Positions 25,789-35,756 of a stretch of DNA of 64,000 bases are shown in pieces (position 1 is the first letter of the stretch; every line of letters begins with the position of its first letter). The notes beneath the pieces were generated by a model. It saw only the letters and a list, made by a program, of their open reading frames with translations. It was not told the DNA's origin and searched no databases. A program made the translations under genes and the position numbers. Location of the stretch: NCBI RefSeq assembly GCF_018918125.1, contig NZ_JAHLQA010000002.1:84784-148783 (forward strand), written 5' to 3'. The stretch comes from Blautia sp. MSJ-19. Its GTDB lineage: Bacteria; Bacillota; Clostridia; Lachnospirales; Lachnospiraceae.

Positions 25789-27123
25789 ATGAAACAAAAA
25801 AGGAAATTTGACAAAAAACAGATTCTGGTGGCAGTACTCCTTATGGTGGGAATTGTATTGTCCGGTGGATTTTTTGTATGGGGGATACACGGACAGCAAC
25901 CGGAGGTCGTCGAGAATCCGGTACAGGGAATCAATGCAGCGAGTTCTTTTAAGGGTTATTTGGGAAAAGGATATGCTTATGCAGGACCGGAGACAGATGA
26001 TGCCGATGGCATAGACAATACAGATATGCAGGCACAGACACTGGAGGAACCTGAGGAAGAGCAGGAAGAAGAGACAATACAGGAAAATCCGGAAGAAACA
26101 GAGCCTGATACTGCACCGGCAGAGGAACAGCCGCAGGAAGTCTATGAAGATACGTCAAATGAAGAAAATCCTTTTTCAGAGGACGAAAATGCACAGGACT
26201 CCGAGACAGTTCCGGATGAGATCGTCTACGACAATGAAAATAAGGATGAAGAAGATGAACAGGAGGCGCCGGAGCAGGATGACGACACCAACCAGGATCA
26301 GGCAGATTTGCCACCGGATGAGGATGGTACTGATCAGGTTCCGGAAGAAAACAGATATCCGTCAGTTGCGACAGATCTGACGGACGGTGAAACGGTGCAG
26401 GCTTCTTATCGAACTTTTTATGTACAGGCATATGATTATCAGGGGAATGTTCTTTCTTCGGCAGCATTGGAGGTGACTGGGAACGGACAGAAATTGTATT
26501 CCATTGGAACAGACGGGCAGGGCATCGTTTCGTATCGCCTGGAATTGAATGATGGCAGCAATACGGTCAGTATCCGTGTCACGGACAATGAAGGCTGGAG
26601 CACGACGATCCCAGAGTATACGATCTATAAAGGTGCAGATGAACAGCCACAGCCGGAGGGTAGTATCACGATCAGTATTGAGGCGGGAACCGTAGGGCTG
26701 GGAATGCTTCTGGCACCGCAGCAGGTGGAATATTACCAGGGAGAACAGCTTGCATCAGTCCTTTTGCGGACGTTGGATGCGAATGGATTTGACTGGAGAA
26801 ATGTAGGAGAAGCTACAAGTGGATTTTATCTGCGGTCCATCGGGAGAAGTGGGATGACTGCGGGAGCTGCGATCCCGGATGAACTGATGGCGCATCTGAA
26901 TGAAGTAAACAGTCAGCTCACAAGTCATGACAATGACTGGCTGGGAGAATTCGACTTTACGATGGATTCCGGATGGCTGTACTTTGTCAATGGAGAATAT
27001 ATGAATACAGGAATGTCTGGCTATTTTCCGGCAGACGGAGATGTAGTGAGACTGAGATTTTCGCTGTATGCAGGCGCGGATGTTGGCGCTGGACAGAACG
27101 GTGAGACATGGGGAGACTGGTGA
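25789..27123 (+). CDS. Membrane-anchored acidic DUF4430 protein
   Basis: A 444-aa protein with one N-terminal membrane anchor (~11-31). A ~130-residue Glu/Asp/Pro/Gln-rich low-complexity spacer follows (~65-195), long enough to reach through peptidoglycan. Next come a Big/Ig-like beta domain (~210-285, NDGSNTVSIRVTDNEGWST) and a C-terminal DUF4430 domain (~300-435: EYYQGEQLASVLLRTLDANG, DSGWLYFVNGEYMNTGMSGY, PADGDVVRLRFSLYAG). This is the second DUF4430 protein of the operon. Its stop TGA shares a base with the next ATG (27121-27125). Inferred role: a cell-wall-spanning corrinoid-binding domain tethered to the membrane. Confidence 0.82.
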   Translation: MKQKRKFDKKQILVAVLLMVGIVLSGGFFVWGIHGQQPEVVENPVQGINAASSFKGYLGKGYAYAGPETDDADGIDNTDMQAQTLEEPEEEQEEETIQENPEETEPDTAPAEEQPQEVYEDTSNEENPFSEDENAQDSETVPDEIVYDNENKDEEDEQEAPEQDDDTNQDQADLPPDEDGTDQVPEENRYPSVATDLTDGETVQASYRTFYVQAYDYQGNVLSSAALEVTGNGQKLYSIGTDGQGIVSYRLELNDGSNTVSIRVTDNEGWSTTIPEYTIYKGADEQPQPEGSITISIEAGTVGLGMLLAPQQVEYYQGEQLASVLLRTLDANGFDWRNVGEATSGFYLRSIGRSGMTAGAAIPDELMAHLNEVNSQLTSHDNDWLGEFDFTMDSGWLYFVNGEYMNTGMSGYFPADGDVVRLRFSLYAGADVGAGQNGETWGDW

Positions 27124-30100
27124 TGAAAAAAGTTCTGGCAGGATTTCTTTCTCTGGCACTTTGCCTGGGAAGTGTTCCGGTTTATGGAGCGGAAGAAAAT
27201 ATAGAAATACAGAACACAGAAGAATATACGGAGTCAACAGAGTCCACAGATTCAGAAGAGCTGCCGGCTGCGGAGGAAAACGCAGAAAGTGGCGAAGGCG
27301 AGATAGAGATCGGGGAAATCGGGGATGAGGAGTCCGGAGATGAAGAAAGCGAGGAATTTCCGGAAATTTCAGACGGAGAGCAGGAAACGGATTCTTCAAC
27401 AGAAATCCAGGAAGCTGCGGAAGTGGAATTTCAGTCTGATGTCGGCAGTGAAGCAGAGGATTATCTGGAAAATCTGACAGTTTATACAAGCAAAGAGGGG
27501 ACATTGCCTGAAAATATCCGTACACCGGAACGCCGGGAAGATATGGACCAGGAGTTTGGAGGCAGAGTATATACTGTAGAGTACAGTTCCTATGCGTCGG
27601 CAACTTCTTTTTATGTATCTGCAGATCTGACAGATCTGGCCCCGGAGGGAGCAACGCTTCGGATGTCCGCGTGGAGTATGGATGGCAGACTGCTGGCGAC
27701 AGAAATGGAGCCGAAAGCTTTTTCAGACGGAAAGAGGTACCGACTGAACGGACGTACCTTTGGAAATGGGGAAAATGGCGGGATCCGCACGGTTTATACA
27801 ATCGAAGCCGGTACCGAAGAAGAAATGCAGACATACAAACTCGTAGTACTGCGAAGACTGGATCTGTCCGGAATCGGCTGTTATCTTCCGGAGGACGAAG
27901 ATCTGGCCCGTAATCTGATTTCGGAGAAATTTGACAGTGCAGCTCGCGAGTATTCTGCAGAAGTGGCAGAAAATGTTACATATGTGCAGGTCAGTGCACA
28001 GGCTTATTCAGATGTTTATTATGGGCTGACAGTCAACGGAGAACCAGTACAGAGTACGGCACCGGTACAGGTTCCGCTTCAGACAGAGGGAGATACGGAA
28101 ATTGTTCTGACGATGTCCACAGAAGGCAGTTATAATGACCCGGATTATCAGAATCTGACATATACTTCGGAGGGAACTTACCGGATCATTGTATCCAGGC
28201 AGCAGAACAGTGCGGTGGAATTCAAGGTGACACCACAGAATGCTGTGGTCAGTGTATATGACAGCAAGGGAGAACGGGCAGCTGCGTCTGCCGAAAATGT
28301 TTTCCTTTATGATGATCTTGCGGCAGGAAGCACCTATACATGGAATGTATCGTGTTATGGATACAAATCCTGCCAGGGGAGTTTTGTAGCGGGGGAAGTA
28401 CATGAGATCACGGCAGAACTGGAAGAAGCAGACACCAGACAGCCGGAGATTGAAGATAATGACTGGATCAACTACCGGAACAGTGACAGTAATAACGGAA
28501 TTACATCAGCGTCAACACCGGCAGATGCAGAAGAGACGATTCAGAAATGGGCGGTCAAGATTGGCGGAGACTGGAACTCAGCAGTAACGCCTCCTTTGGT
28601 TTTGGGTGGCTGTCTGTATGCGGCATCCGGCAAATTTATTTATAAGTTAGACAGAAACACAGGAGAGATTCTTGCGGTCAGTGAAGAACTGGTGGGAAGT
28701 ATGGTCTTTGCATTGAATCCACTGACTTACGCAGAAGGAATGCTGTTTGCACAGGTTGGTGGAGGACAGATTCAGGCACTTAGTGCGACTACTCTGAAAT
28801 CTTTGTGGGTCAGCGAACCGGTAGGGGGACAGACACTGTGTCCAATCACTTATAAGGATGGTTATATTTATACTGGTACCTGGAATTCAGAGACAACGGC
28901 AGGAACATATTTTGCATTATCTGTGACAGATGAAGATCCTGCAAGAGGGGATGAAGTTAAGCACTGTATCTGGAAGTACAGTCACAAAGGCGGTTTTTAC
29001 TGGGCCGGTGCTTATGCTTCTGAGGAGTATCTGGTCTTTGGATCTGACGACGGAGCAGCAATAGGAGCTGATACAAATACATCTATTCTGTATTCTGTGT
29101 CTACAAAGACCGGAAATATGCTGGATAAATTGTCTGGTATTAATGGCGATATTCGTACTACGGTATCCTATAGCAACGGCTATGTATATTTTGCGACAAA
29201 AGGTGGCTATCTGTACCGTGTCAAAATGAATGCAGATGGAACTTTTGGACAGGTCCTGAGCTATGATCTTGGTGGGATGGCAACTGCAACACCGCTGATA
29301 TATAATGGAAGGATCTATATCGGAGTCTGTGGTCAGGGAGGACAGTTCAATGCGGATGGAGGTCATCATTTTGATGTTCTGCAGGAATCTGAAAATGCAC
29401 TGAGTCTTGCATATTCTGTACAGGTGAGTGGCTATCCGCAGGCAGCTCCGCTTTTATCGAATGCTTATGAAAAGCAGGATTTTAATGGAGATGGCATAGC
29501 AGATGGAAGAGTCTGTGTTTATTTTACGGCGAATGCATTTCCGGGCGGCATTTACATGTTAAAAGATGAGCCTGGACAGACCGAGGGCAAGGCAGAAGAG
29601 ATTTTTGTACCGGATACGGAACAACAGCAGTACAGTATCAGTACGCTTTGTGTAGACAGAGATGGAACGATTTATTACAAAAATGATTCCAATTATATGA
29701 TGGCAATCGAAAAAAATGATGCTTGTCTGACCGCTGTGGAAGTGACGGCCGAACAGGGAGAGGTAATCTGGGACAGATCTTATCAGAAAGATAAGACCGG
29801 TTATAACCTTTCCTGCGGAGAAAAAGCGGGACAGATCACTTTCCGTTTTCAGGTAGCAGAAGGAGGAACGCTTACTGTTAACGGGAATGCATGTGATGGT
29901 ACGTTTACCACAGAGTTTACGGGAGAAGAGATGCCGGTAACGGCAGTGATTTCCAAAAATGGAAAATCAAGACGATATGTATTTACGCTTACCGGGGACA
30001 GAAGCAGTGCGGCATTAAAAAATCTGACAGTGAGCAGCAGCAATACTTATGCAGATACGGACAAACAGATCACACTGAATCCGTCGTTTGCGACTGATCG

Positions 30101-32054
30101 ATATGAATATACGACAGAATGTTATGAAGGAGAGGGTTCACAGCTCAATATCTTTGTGGAGCCGGAAGATGAATCGGCCAGCATCCATGCAGAGGGTGTC
30201 AGTGGAACCAGAAAAGTTACCGATTTTGGACTGACAGCCGGAAGCGGCAAAGCACACAGAATTGCAGTATATTTTGCGGAAGAGGAAGCGGTAGCACAGG
30301 TAAGGATCCAGATACAGACAAAGACCGGAAAGACAGCTTCTTATTTAGTTGTGCTGCGGAGAACAGATATCTATCCGCCGATTCTCACAGGTGGACAGGC
30401 TGCTCGTTATGAAAATGGCAAAGTCCGTATCACATTTGTTTCAAATGAGGCAGGAAGATATGCATATCAGGTGGTGTCAGCAACGCAGAAGCCGGAATTT
30501 TCTGAGGAGTTTTCAAATCAGATGGTACAGGGAAGCAATACGTTTGACCTGAATATTCCTGAGGATGAGACCGGAGATGTATATATTCTTGCATGTGATC
30601 AGGATGGGAACAGAATGTCACAGCCGATGTGTATTTCGGTTTCCGCATATCGGACATTTACGGTAAACATCCGGACGACACCGGAGGATGCTGTGGTGGA
30701 GATCACAGATCAGGACGGACAGATACTCAGTCCGGAGAAGAACGGATATACATGGGTTGAGGGAAATACGTATCGTATTCAGGTGTCAAAAACCGGCTAT
30801 GAGACAGTGAGCGAAACGGTAAAGGCAGACAGTGATAAAAAAGAATACAGTTATACATTGAAATCAATGATGAGCTCTAATGCAGAGCTGAAACACCTGT
30901 ATGTTTCCAGTTCGGATACCTATGGAAAAGGCATCCAGAAAATAGATCCGTCTTTTGAGATGCAGAAGACGAGTTATACAGTGACATATGGAGGCGAGAG
31001 ACAGAGCCTGAACGTATGGGCGCAGGCACAGGATGCCAAAGCGGCTGTCCGCGTGTATGCACTGACAGGAATCAGCGGATCTGTTGTACAGAAGGATGAG
31101 ACAATTCATGAGAGCAAAACAGAAGACGGACATGTATTCTGGAAAATTGTTTTTGCACAGGGAGAGAAAGAAGCGAAGATTCGTATGCAGGTGACTGCTG
31201 AGGATGGCACTGCAAAGAATACCTATCTGACACTCAGACTGACAGACACGACTGCACCGGTGCTGAAAAAAGTCAGCGCGAGCAGAATTGCGGAGGACAA
31301 AGCATCCGTAGTATATAAATCCAGCGAAAAAGGATACCGTTATTTTAAAGTGATAGATGCCGGTGCAAAGGTTCCGACCATAAATACCAGTGGCAATGGA
31401 ACGGAAATTCAGGCAGGAACAGACACGGTGTCTCTGACAGGTCTGACAGCCGGTGAGAAGGATCTTGTGGTCGTAGTTAAGGATGCTGCAGGTAATGTGA
31501 GCGAACCTCTGGTCATTCGGATTCCGGATGTCCGAAAGGCAAATGGAAATTCCGGTTCAGCAAATGGCGGTGTGATTCAGCGTCCTGGAAGCGGAGGACA
31601 TAAATCACAGGCAGGAATTCCGGGAAGCGGTTCAAATGGAGAAGGATCAAAAGCAAATCTGAAAATGGTCAGTGGAAACGGCTCAGGAGGAAGTGACTCC
31701 CAGAAAGGCAGCGTGTCTGAAGGAAAGAAGAGCAGCAAGGGAAAAGGCACAAAAAAAGGCACTGGAGATTCTTCTGAGGAAACCGTAGAACAGAAAAAAG
31801 CAAAGTCCAACAAAAAGGCTGACGGCAAAAATGGAGCGGATGAAGAGAACTCTTCGGGTCAGACAGCTACAGAAGAAAGCACAGAGGAAGAGCAGTCAAA
31901 AGAGAAAAAAACTTCCACTGGCAGTGTGATGACCGGATTAAAAGAGATGAATCGTGGAATCTGGATGCTTCTTATTCTGGCAGTGCTGGGAGTCACTTAT
32001 GTCCTTTTCTGGATCAGGGCAAGATATTGTTACAGAAGGAGAATGTTGAAATGA
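27123..32054 (+). CDS. Large membrane-anchored surface protein with beta-propeller-like and cadherin-like domains
   Basis: A 1643-aa protein. Start ATG 27123, next to the upstream stop; a longer frame from 27108 lies inside the previous gene. Signal peptide MKKVLAGFLSLALCLGSVPV, cut near VYGA. Then an acidic segment (~25-110), a cadherin-like beta-sandwich (~115-245), a PEGA-like domain (~360-430), and a PQQ/YncE-like beta-propeller region (~470-865: GGCLYAASGKFIYKLDRNTG, YKDGYIYTGTWN, YNGRIYIGVCGQGG). More cadherin-like sandwiches (AALKNLTVSSSNTYADTDK, AELKHLYVSSSDTYGKG) and a second PEGA domain (~1177) follow. A Gly/Ser/Lys spacer and a C-terminal membrane helix (~1613-1632) end it; there is no LPXTG. 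The gene overlaps ecfT by ATGA. Inferred role: surface corrinoid receptor or scaffold. Confidence 0.78.
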   Translation: MKKVLAGFLSLALCLGSVPVYGAEENIEIQNTEEYTESTESTDSEELPAAEENAESGEGEIEIGEIGDEESGDEESEEFPEISDGEQETDSSTEIQEAAEVEFQSDVGSEAEDYLENLTVYTSKEGTLPENIRTPERREDMDQEFGGRVYTVEYSSYASATSFYVSADLTDLAPEGATLRMSAWSMDGRLLATEMEPKAFSDGKRYRLNGRTFGNGENGGIRTVYTIEAGTEEEMQTYKLVVLRRLDLSGIGCYLPEDEDLARNLISEKFDSAAREYSAEVAENVTYVQVSAQAYSDVYYGLTVNGEPVQSTAPVQVPLQTEGDTEIVLTMSTEGSYNDPDYQNLTYTSEGTYRIIVSRQQNSAVEFKVTPQNAVVSVYDSKGERAAASAENVFLYDDLAAGSTYTWNVSCYGYKSCQGSFVAGEVHEITAELEEADTRQPEIEDNDWINYRNSDSNNGITSASTPADAEETIQKWAVKIGGDWNSAVTPPLVLGGCLYAASGKFIYKLDRNTGEILAVSEELVGSMVFALNPLTYAEGMLFAQVGGGQIQALSATTLKSLWVSEPVGGQTLCPITYKDGYIYTGTWNSETTAGTYFALSVTDEDPARGDEVKHCIWKYSHKGGFYWAGAYASEEYLVFGSDDGAAIGADTNTSILYSVSTKTGNMLDKLSGINGDIRTTVSYSNGYVYFATKGGYLYRVKMNADGTFGQVLSYDLGGMATATPLIYNGRIYIGVCGQGGQFNADGGHHFDVLQESENALSLAYSVQVSGYPQAAPLLSNAYEKQDFNGDGIADGRVCVYFTANAFPGGIYMLKDEPGQTEGKAEEIFVPDTEQQQYSISTLCVDRDGTIYYKNDSNYMMAIEKNDACLTAVEVTAEQGEVIWDRSYQKDKTGYNLSCGEKAGQITFRFQVAEGGTLTVNGNACDGTFTTEFTGEEMPVTAVISKNGKSRRYVFTLTGDRSSAALKNLTVSSSNTYADTDKQITLNPSFATDRYEYTTECYEGEGSQLNIFVEPEDESASIHAEGVSGTRKVTDFGLTAGSGKAHRIAVYFAEEEAVAQVRIQIQTKTGKTASYLVVLRRTDIYPPILTGGQAARYENGKVRITFVSNEAGRYAYQVVSATQKPEFSEEFSNQMVQGSNTFDLNIPEDETGDVYILACDQDGNRMSQPMCISVSAYRTFTVNIRTTPEDAVVEITDQDGQILSPEKNGYTWVEGNTYRIQVSKTGYETVSETVKADSDKKEYSYTLKSMMSSNAELKHLYVSSSDTYGKGIQKIDPSFEMQKTSYTVTYGGERQSLNVWAQAQDAKAAVRVYALTGISGSVVQKDETIHESKTEDGHVFWKIVFAQGEKEAKIRMQVTAEDGTAKNTYLTLRLTDTTAPVLKKVSASRIAEDKASVVYKSSEKGYRYFKVIDAGAKVPTINTSGNGTEIQAGTDTVSLTGLTAGEKDLVVVVKDAAGNVSEPLVIRIPDVRKANGNSGSANGGVIQRPGSGGHKSQAGIPGSGSNGEGSKANLKMVSGNGSGGSDSQKGSVSEGKKSSKGKGTKKGTGDSSEETVEQKKAKSNKKADGKNGADEENSSGQTATEESTEEEQSKEKKTSTGSVMTGLKEMNRGIWMLLILAVLGVTYVLFWIRARYCYRRRMLK

Positions 32055-33061
32055 ATCAGAAAGTAAACGATGCTTTTTCAAATTGCCATCCGTTTTTGAA
32101 TTTTTTCTATTTTACGGTGGTGCTGCTGTTTACCATGTTCAACCAGCATCCGGTTTTTCTGGCAATCTCTTATGTCAGTGCGGTGACTTATGCTGTGCTT
32201 CTGCATGGATTAAAAAAGACACTGAAGCAGATGTTTCTTCTGACCGGACCAGGACTTTTGGTGGTAACACTTCTTAATCCGCTTTTTAATCATTATGGTG
32301 TGACCATGCTGTATTATGTAGAAGCAAGTGGAAACTGGATCACGCTGGAGGCACTGGTGTATGGACTGGTGCTGGGTGCAGTCATGTTTATCATCATTCA
32401 ATGGTTCAGCTGTTATAATAGTGTAATGACAACAGATAAATTTGTGTATCTGTTTGGACGAGTGATTCCGGCATTATCACTGGTACTGTCTATGGCACTT
32501 CGATTTGTTCCACGATTTACGGAACAGTTGGGAAAAATCCGTAATGGACAAAAAGCCATGGGAAGAGATATAGCGAATGGCAATGTGCTTAAACGGGCAA
32601 AGCATGGGATGAATATTTTATCGATCCTTGTGACCTGGGCATTGGAAAATGCAATTGAGACTTCTGATTCTATGAGAAGCAGAGGATATGGGCTCCGTGG
32701 AAGAACTGCGTTTTCCATATACCGCTATACTACAAGAGACCGGTGGCTGACCGTGATCATGACAGGCTTGTTTGCTGTTTTTGCAGTGGGCTGTGCCGGT
32801 GGCGCTGCCTATGCGGTGTATGATCCGCAGATTGAACTGGCAGGCCTGACCGTGCAGGGAAGACAGGCAGCGGTGAGTTGCGGGACACTGCCTGCAATAG
32901 CAACTTATGTGGCATTTGCACTGTTCTGTTTCCTGCCGGTACTGTTGCATGCGGCAGAAAGATGGGCGTTGCACAACAGGAAAAAAACAGTGGGTACCGA
33001 TATTGGGCTGACCTATCGAAAAATCTATGAAGAACTGGAACAGGAGAGAACGTGTTCATGA
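32051..33061 (+). CDS. ecfT: ECF transporter transmembrane component (EcfT/CbiQ family)
   Basis: A 336-aa membrane protein that couples the ATPases to the substrate-binding S component. Several hydrophobic segments lie in residues ~15-120 and ~235-310. The coupling helix carries the Ala-Arg-Gly-type motif, here SDSMRSRGYGLRGRT (~215-229). MALRFVPRFTEQLGKIRNGQ is the preceding conserved block. ATG 32051 is chosen (AAGGAG 9 nt upstream, ATGA overlap). This is a dedicated T component, distinct from the housekeeping ecfA1A2T set expected elsewhere. Confidence 0.88.
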   Translation: MNQKVNDAFSNCHPFLNFFYFTVVLLFTMFNQHPVFLAISYVSAVTYAVLLHGLKKTLKQMFLLTGPGLLVVTLLNPLFNHYGVTMLYYVEASGNWITLEALVYGLVLGAVMFIIIQWFSCYNSVMTTDKFVYLFGRVIPALSLVLSMALRFVPRFTEQLGKIRNGQKAMGRDIANGNVLKRAKHGMNILSILVTWALENAIETSDSMRSRGYGLRGRTAFSIYRYTTRDRWLTVIMTGLFAVFAVGCAGGAAYAVYDPQIELAGLTVQGRQAAVSCGTLPAIATYVAFALFCFLPVLLHAAERWALHNRKKTVGTDIGLTYRKIYEELEQERTCS

Positions 33062-34794
33062 ATATAGTGGAAATCAGAAATTTCAGTTTCAGCTATCCGG
33101 AGCAGCAAAAAAAAGCTCTTAAGCAGATGAATCTGGATATAGAAGAAGGCACTTTGAATGTGATCTGCGGCAGGAGCGGCTGTGGGAAAAGCACATTGCT
33201 TCGTCAGATGAAAACAGTTCTGGCACCACACGGAGAGACAGAAGGGAAAATCCTTTACAAAGGTATACCGCTGGCAGAACTGGATCACAGAACGCAGAGT
33301 CAGGAAATTGGTTTTGTGATGCAGAATCCGGACAATCAGATCGTAACAGACAAGGTGTGGCATGAACTTGCATTCGGACTGGAAAGCCTTGGATATGACA
33401 GTCCGACGATCCGGCTCAGAGTAGCAGAAATGGCAAGTTATTTTGGAATTCATCAGTGGTTTTATCGTGATGTAAAAGAACTGTCCGGAGGGCAGAAACA
33501 ACTCCTGAATCTGGCTGCGATCATGGCGATGCATCCGTCTCTTCTGATCCTGGATGAGCCGACGTCGCAGCTGGATCCGATCGCGGCATCTGACTTTCTG
33601 GAAACGGTCAAAAAAATAAACAGAGATATTGGTACGACGGTAATTCTGACAGAACATCGCCTGCAGGATATCATTCCGTTTGCGGATCATGTGTTTGTCA
33701 TGGATCAGGGGGAACTTCTTACAGAGGGAGAGCCAGGTGAAATCGGGATGGAACTGAAAAAGAGACAGCATGGAATGTTTCTTTCCATGCCGGTTCCGAT
33801 GCAGATTTACGGTGCTGTGGACAGTGATCTGCAGTGTCCTCTGACAGTAAGCGAGGGCAGGATCTGGATGCAGAAATATCTGGAAGAGCATCCGGCAGGC
33901 AACATGTACAGTCAAGATGACAACAGGGAAAACATGCATCATAATCAGGAAACTGGTTCGACAAAAGAAAAGAAGAAAAAAGAAAAACCGGTGATTGAAG
34001 TAAAAGATGTATGGTTTCGATATGAAAAAGACAGCCCGGATGTAGTGCGTGATCTGTCATTTCAGGTAAAAAAAGGGGAATTTTATGCCCTGGTAGGTGG
34101 AAATGGTACCGGCAAAAGCACGACGCTGTCTTTGCTGAGCCGTATCCGTGCACCGTATCGGGGCAGAATCTGCCTGGAGGGGAAAGATATTCGTAAATTC
34201 AGTGACGGAGAACTGTATAATGGATATCTCGGGGTGCTTCCACAGAATCCGCAGAGTCTGTTCCTCAAAAAAACAGTGCTGGAAGATCTGTATTCTGTGA
34301 TCGGTGGAAAAAAGGAACGCAGGTCACAGGAATATCCGATCGCAATGCAGAAAGAAAAAGCAATCGAAGGGATTGTAAGTCTGACCAGGCTGGAGGGTTT
34401 GCTGGAGCGACATCCGTATGATCTGAGCGGTGGCGAACAGCAGAGACTGGCACTGGCAAAGGTACTTCTGCTCAGACCCAAAATCCTTCTGATGGATGAG
34501 CCGACAAAAGGAATGGACGCAGAGTACAAAGAGGAACTGGGAAAAATCCTCAGGAAGCTTCAACAGCATGGAATTACCGTGTTCATGATCTCTCATGATG
34601 TAGAATTTGTAGCAGAATATGCAGATCGCGTAGGGCTGTTCTTTGAGGGAAATATAGTTACAAGCAATGAGACGCGTGCCTTTTTTGCAGGAAACAGCTT
34701 CTATACGACTGCTGCGAATCGGATGGCACGGCAGTTCTTTCCGGAGGCGGTCACAGGAAAGGATGTGGTAAGATGCTTAATGAACAAGAATTAG
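33052..34794 (+). CDS. ecfA: ECF transporter ATPase, two fused ABC domains
   Basis: A 580-aa protein combining EcfA1 and EcfA2. Domain 1 (~1-235): Walker A GRSGCGKST, Q-loop FVMQNPDNQIV, signature LSGGQKQ, Walker B LLILDEPTSQLD, switch His in TEHR. A linker rich in charged residues (~275-315) follows. Domain 2 (~315-550): GGNGTGKST, LPQNPQSLF, LSGGEQQRLA, ILLMDEPTKGMD, ISHD. Both sites look catalytically complete. GTG 33052 has the better ribosome-site spacing (5 nt); ATG 33058, overlapping the ecfT stop, is the alternative. It overlaps the S-component gene by 22 nt. Confidence 0.92.
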   Translation: MFMNIVEIRNFSFSYPEQQKKALKQMNLDIEEGTLNVICGRSGCGKSTLLRQMKTVLAPHGETEGKILYKGIPLAELDHRTQSQEIGFVMQNPDNQIVTDKVWHELAFGLESLGYDSPTIRLRVAEMASYFGIHQWFYRDVKELSGGQKQLLNLAAIMAMHPSLLILDEPTSQLDPIAASDFLETVKKINRDIGTTVILTEHRLQDIIPFADHVFVMDQGELLTEGEPGEIGMELKKRQHGMFLSMPVPMQIYGAVDSDLQCPLTVSEGRIWMQKYLEEHPAGNMYSQDDNRENMHHNQETGSTKEKKKKEKPVIEVKDVWFRYEKDSPDVVRDLSFQVKKGEFYALVGGNGTGKSTTLSLLSRIRAPYRGRICLEGKDIRKFSDGELYNGYLGVLPQNPQSLFLKKTVLEDLYSVIGGKKERRSQEYPIAMQKEKAIEGIVSLTRLEGLLERHPYDLSGGEQQRLALAKVLLLRPKILLMDEPTKGMDAEYKEELGKILRKLQQHGITVFMISHDVEFVAEYADRVGLFFEGNIVTSNETRAFFAGNSFYTTAANRMARQFFPEAVTGKDVVRCLMNKN

Positions 34795-35654
34795 ATCAGT
34801 TTCTGGACGAGTTCATGGATACAGAAAAAAGAACGGCACTGACCATGCCTGAACAAAAGAAAAAGAAACACAAAAAGGAAATGGTGACAGAGGAGTATAC
34901 GCTGCCATCGGATGGACTTATTATCAGACAGATGAAAAAAGAAGGAACGGTCAGCAAACGAACCTGGGCAGCAATGTTTTTGCTTTTGCTGGTGGTTCCA
35001 CCGGTGTTGTTTTTTTCAGTAAAAGTTTTTCATGGGAGAAAATACCTTCTGTGCAGTCTGATTGTGGTGATTGCGGCGATGCTGCCTTTTTTTATGATGT
35101 TTGAAGGCAGGAAGCCAAAGGCAAGAGAAATCATGGTCATATCGGTACTTGCAGCAATCGGTGTGGCTGGCAGGGCTGCCTTTTTTATGGTCCCGAGCTT
35201 CAAGCCGGTGGCAGCGATCGTGATTCTGACGGGGATATCCTTCGGCGGGGAAGCCGGATTTCTTGTGGGATGTATGATCATGCTGCTGTCCAATATGTTT
35301 ATGGGACAGGGACCATGGACTCCGTGGCAGATGTTTGCGTTTGGAATCATTGGATACCTGGCAGGCATTCTCTATCAGTGTGGGATTCTCAAAGCAAAAA
35401 AAACACAGCTTTGTATATTTGGATTTCTCAGTGTTTTTCTGATTTATGGAGGTATTATGAACCCGGCCGGAATCCTGATGTCTTATGGATATATTACAAA
35501 AAGCACCTTGATTGCCTATTATATTTCCGGGGCACCAGTCGATCTGGTGCATGCGCTTTCTACGGTATTTTTCCTGTGGGTACTCAGCCGGCCGCTGCTC
35601 GAAAAGCTGGAGAGGATCAAGGTGAAATACGGTCTGATCGAGAAAAATGCCTGA
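34773..35654 (+). CDS. ECF transporter S (substrate-binding) component, probable cobalamin/corrinoid
   Basis: A 293-aa membrane protein. A ~65-residue charged cytoplasmic N-terminus (KKKKHKKE) is unusual. Six or so hydrophobic segments follow. The conserved block REIMVISVLAAIGVAGRAAF, then FMGQGPWTPWQMFAFGIIGYL, and MNPAGILMSYGY are typical of S components I associate with the CbrT-like B12 group. The specificity is inferred from the operon's cobalamin leader and the neighbouring carrier-like proteins, and is not proven by residues. Last gene of operon 1; a weak 6-bp hairpin overlaps the stop and no T-run follows. Confidence 0.78.
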   Translation: MLNEQELDQFLDEFMDTEKRTALTMPEQKKKKHKKEMVTEEYTLPSDGLIIRQMKKEGTVSKRTWAAMFLLLLVVPPVLFFSVKVFHGRKYLLCSLIVVIAAMLPFFMMFEGRKPKAREIMVISVLAAIGVAGRAAFFMVPSFKPVAAIVILTGISFGGEAGFLVGCMIMLLSNMFMGQGPWTPWQMFAFGIIGYLAGILYQCGILKAKKTQLCIFGFLSVFLIYGGIMNPAGILMSYGYITKSTLIAYYISGAPVDLVHALSTVFFLWVLSRPLLEKLERIKVKYGLIEKNA

Positions 35655-35719
35655 TTGGGCAGAAAAAATCAGATGTACAAAAATATTAAAAACTCATTGT
35701 TGATAATTGTGAGAAAAAA

Positions 35720-35748
35720 TTGACGAAAATGTAAAAAAATGGTATAAT
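35720..35748 (+). promoter_or_regulatory. Strong promoter of cobalamin-riboswitch operon 2
   Basis: TTGACG (35720-35725), 17-bp spacer, perfect TATAAT (35743-35748). Transcription should begin about 35755, right at the second cobalamin leader. Confidence 0.88.
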
Positions 35749-35756
35749 GTAACGAA

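Noticed and set aside
26755..27834. A 359-codon open frame on the minus strand
   Set aside because: It crosses the junction of two well-supported plus-strand genes and reads as low-complexity Pro/Leu/His shadow.
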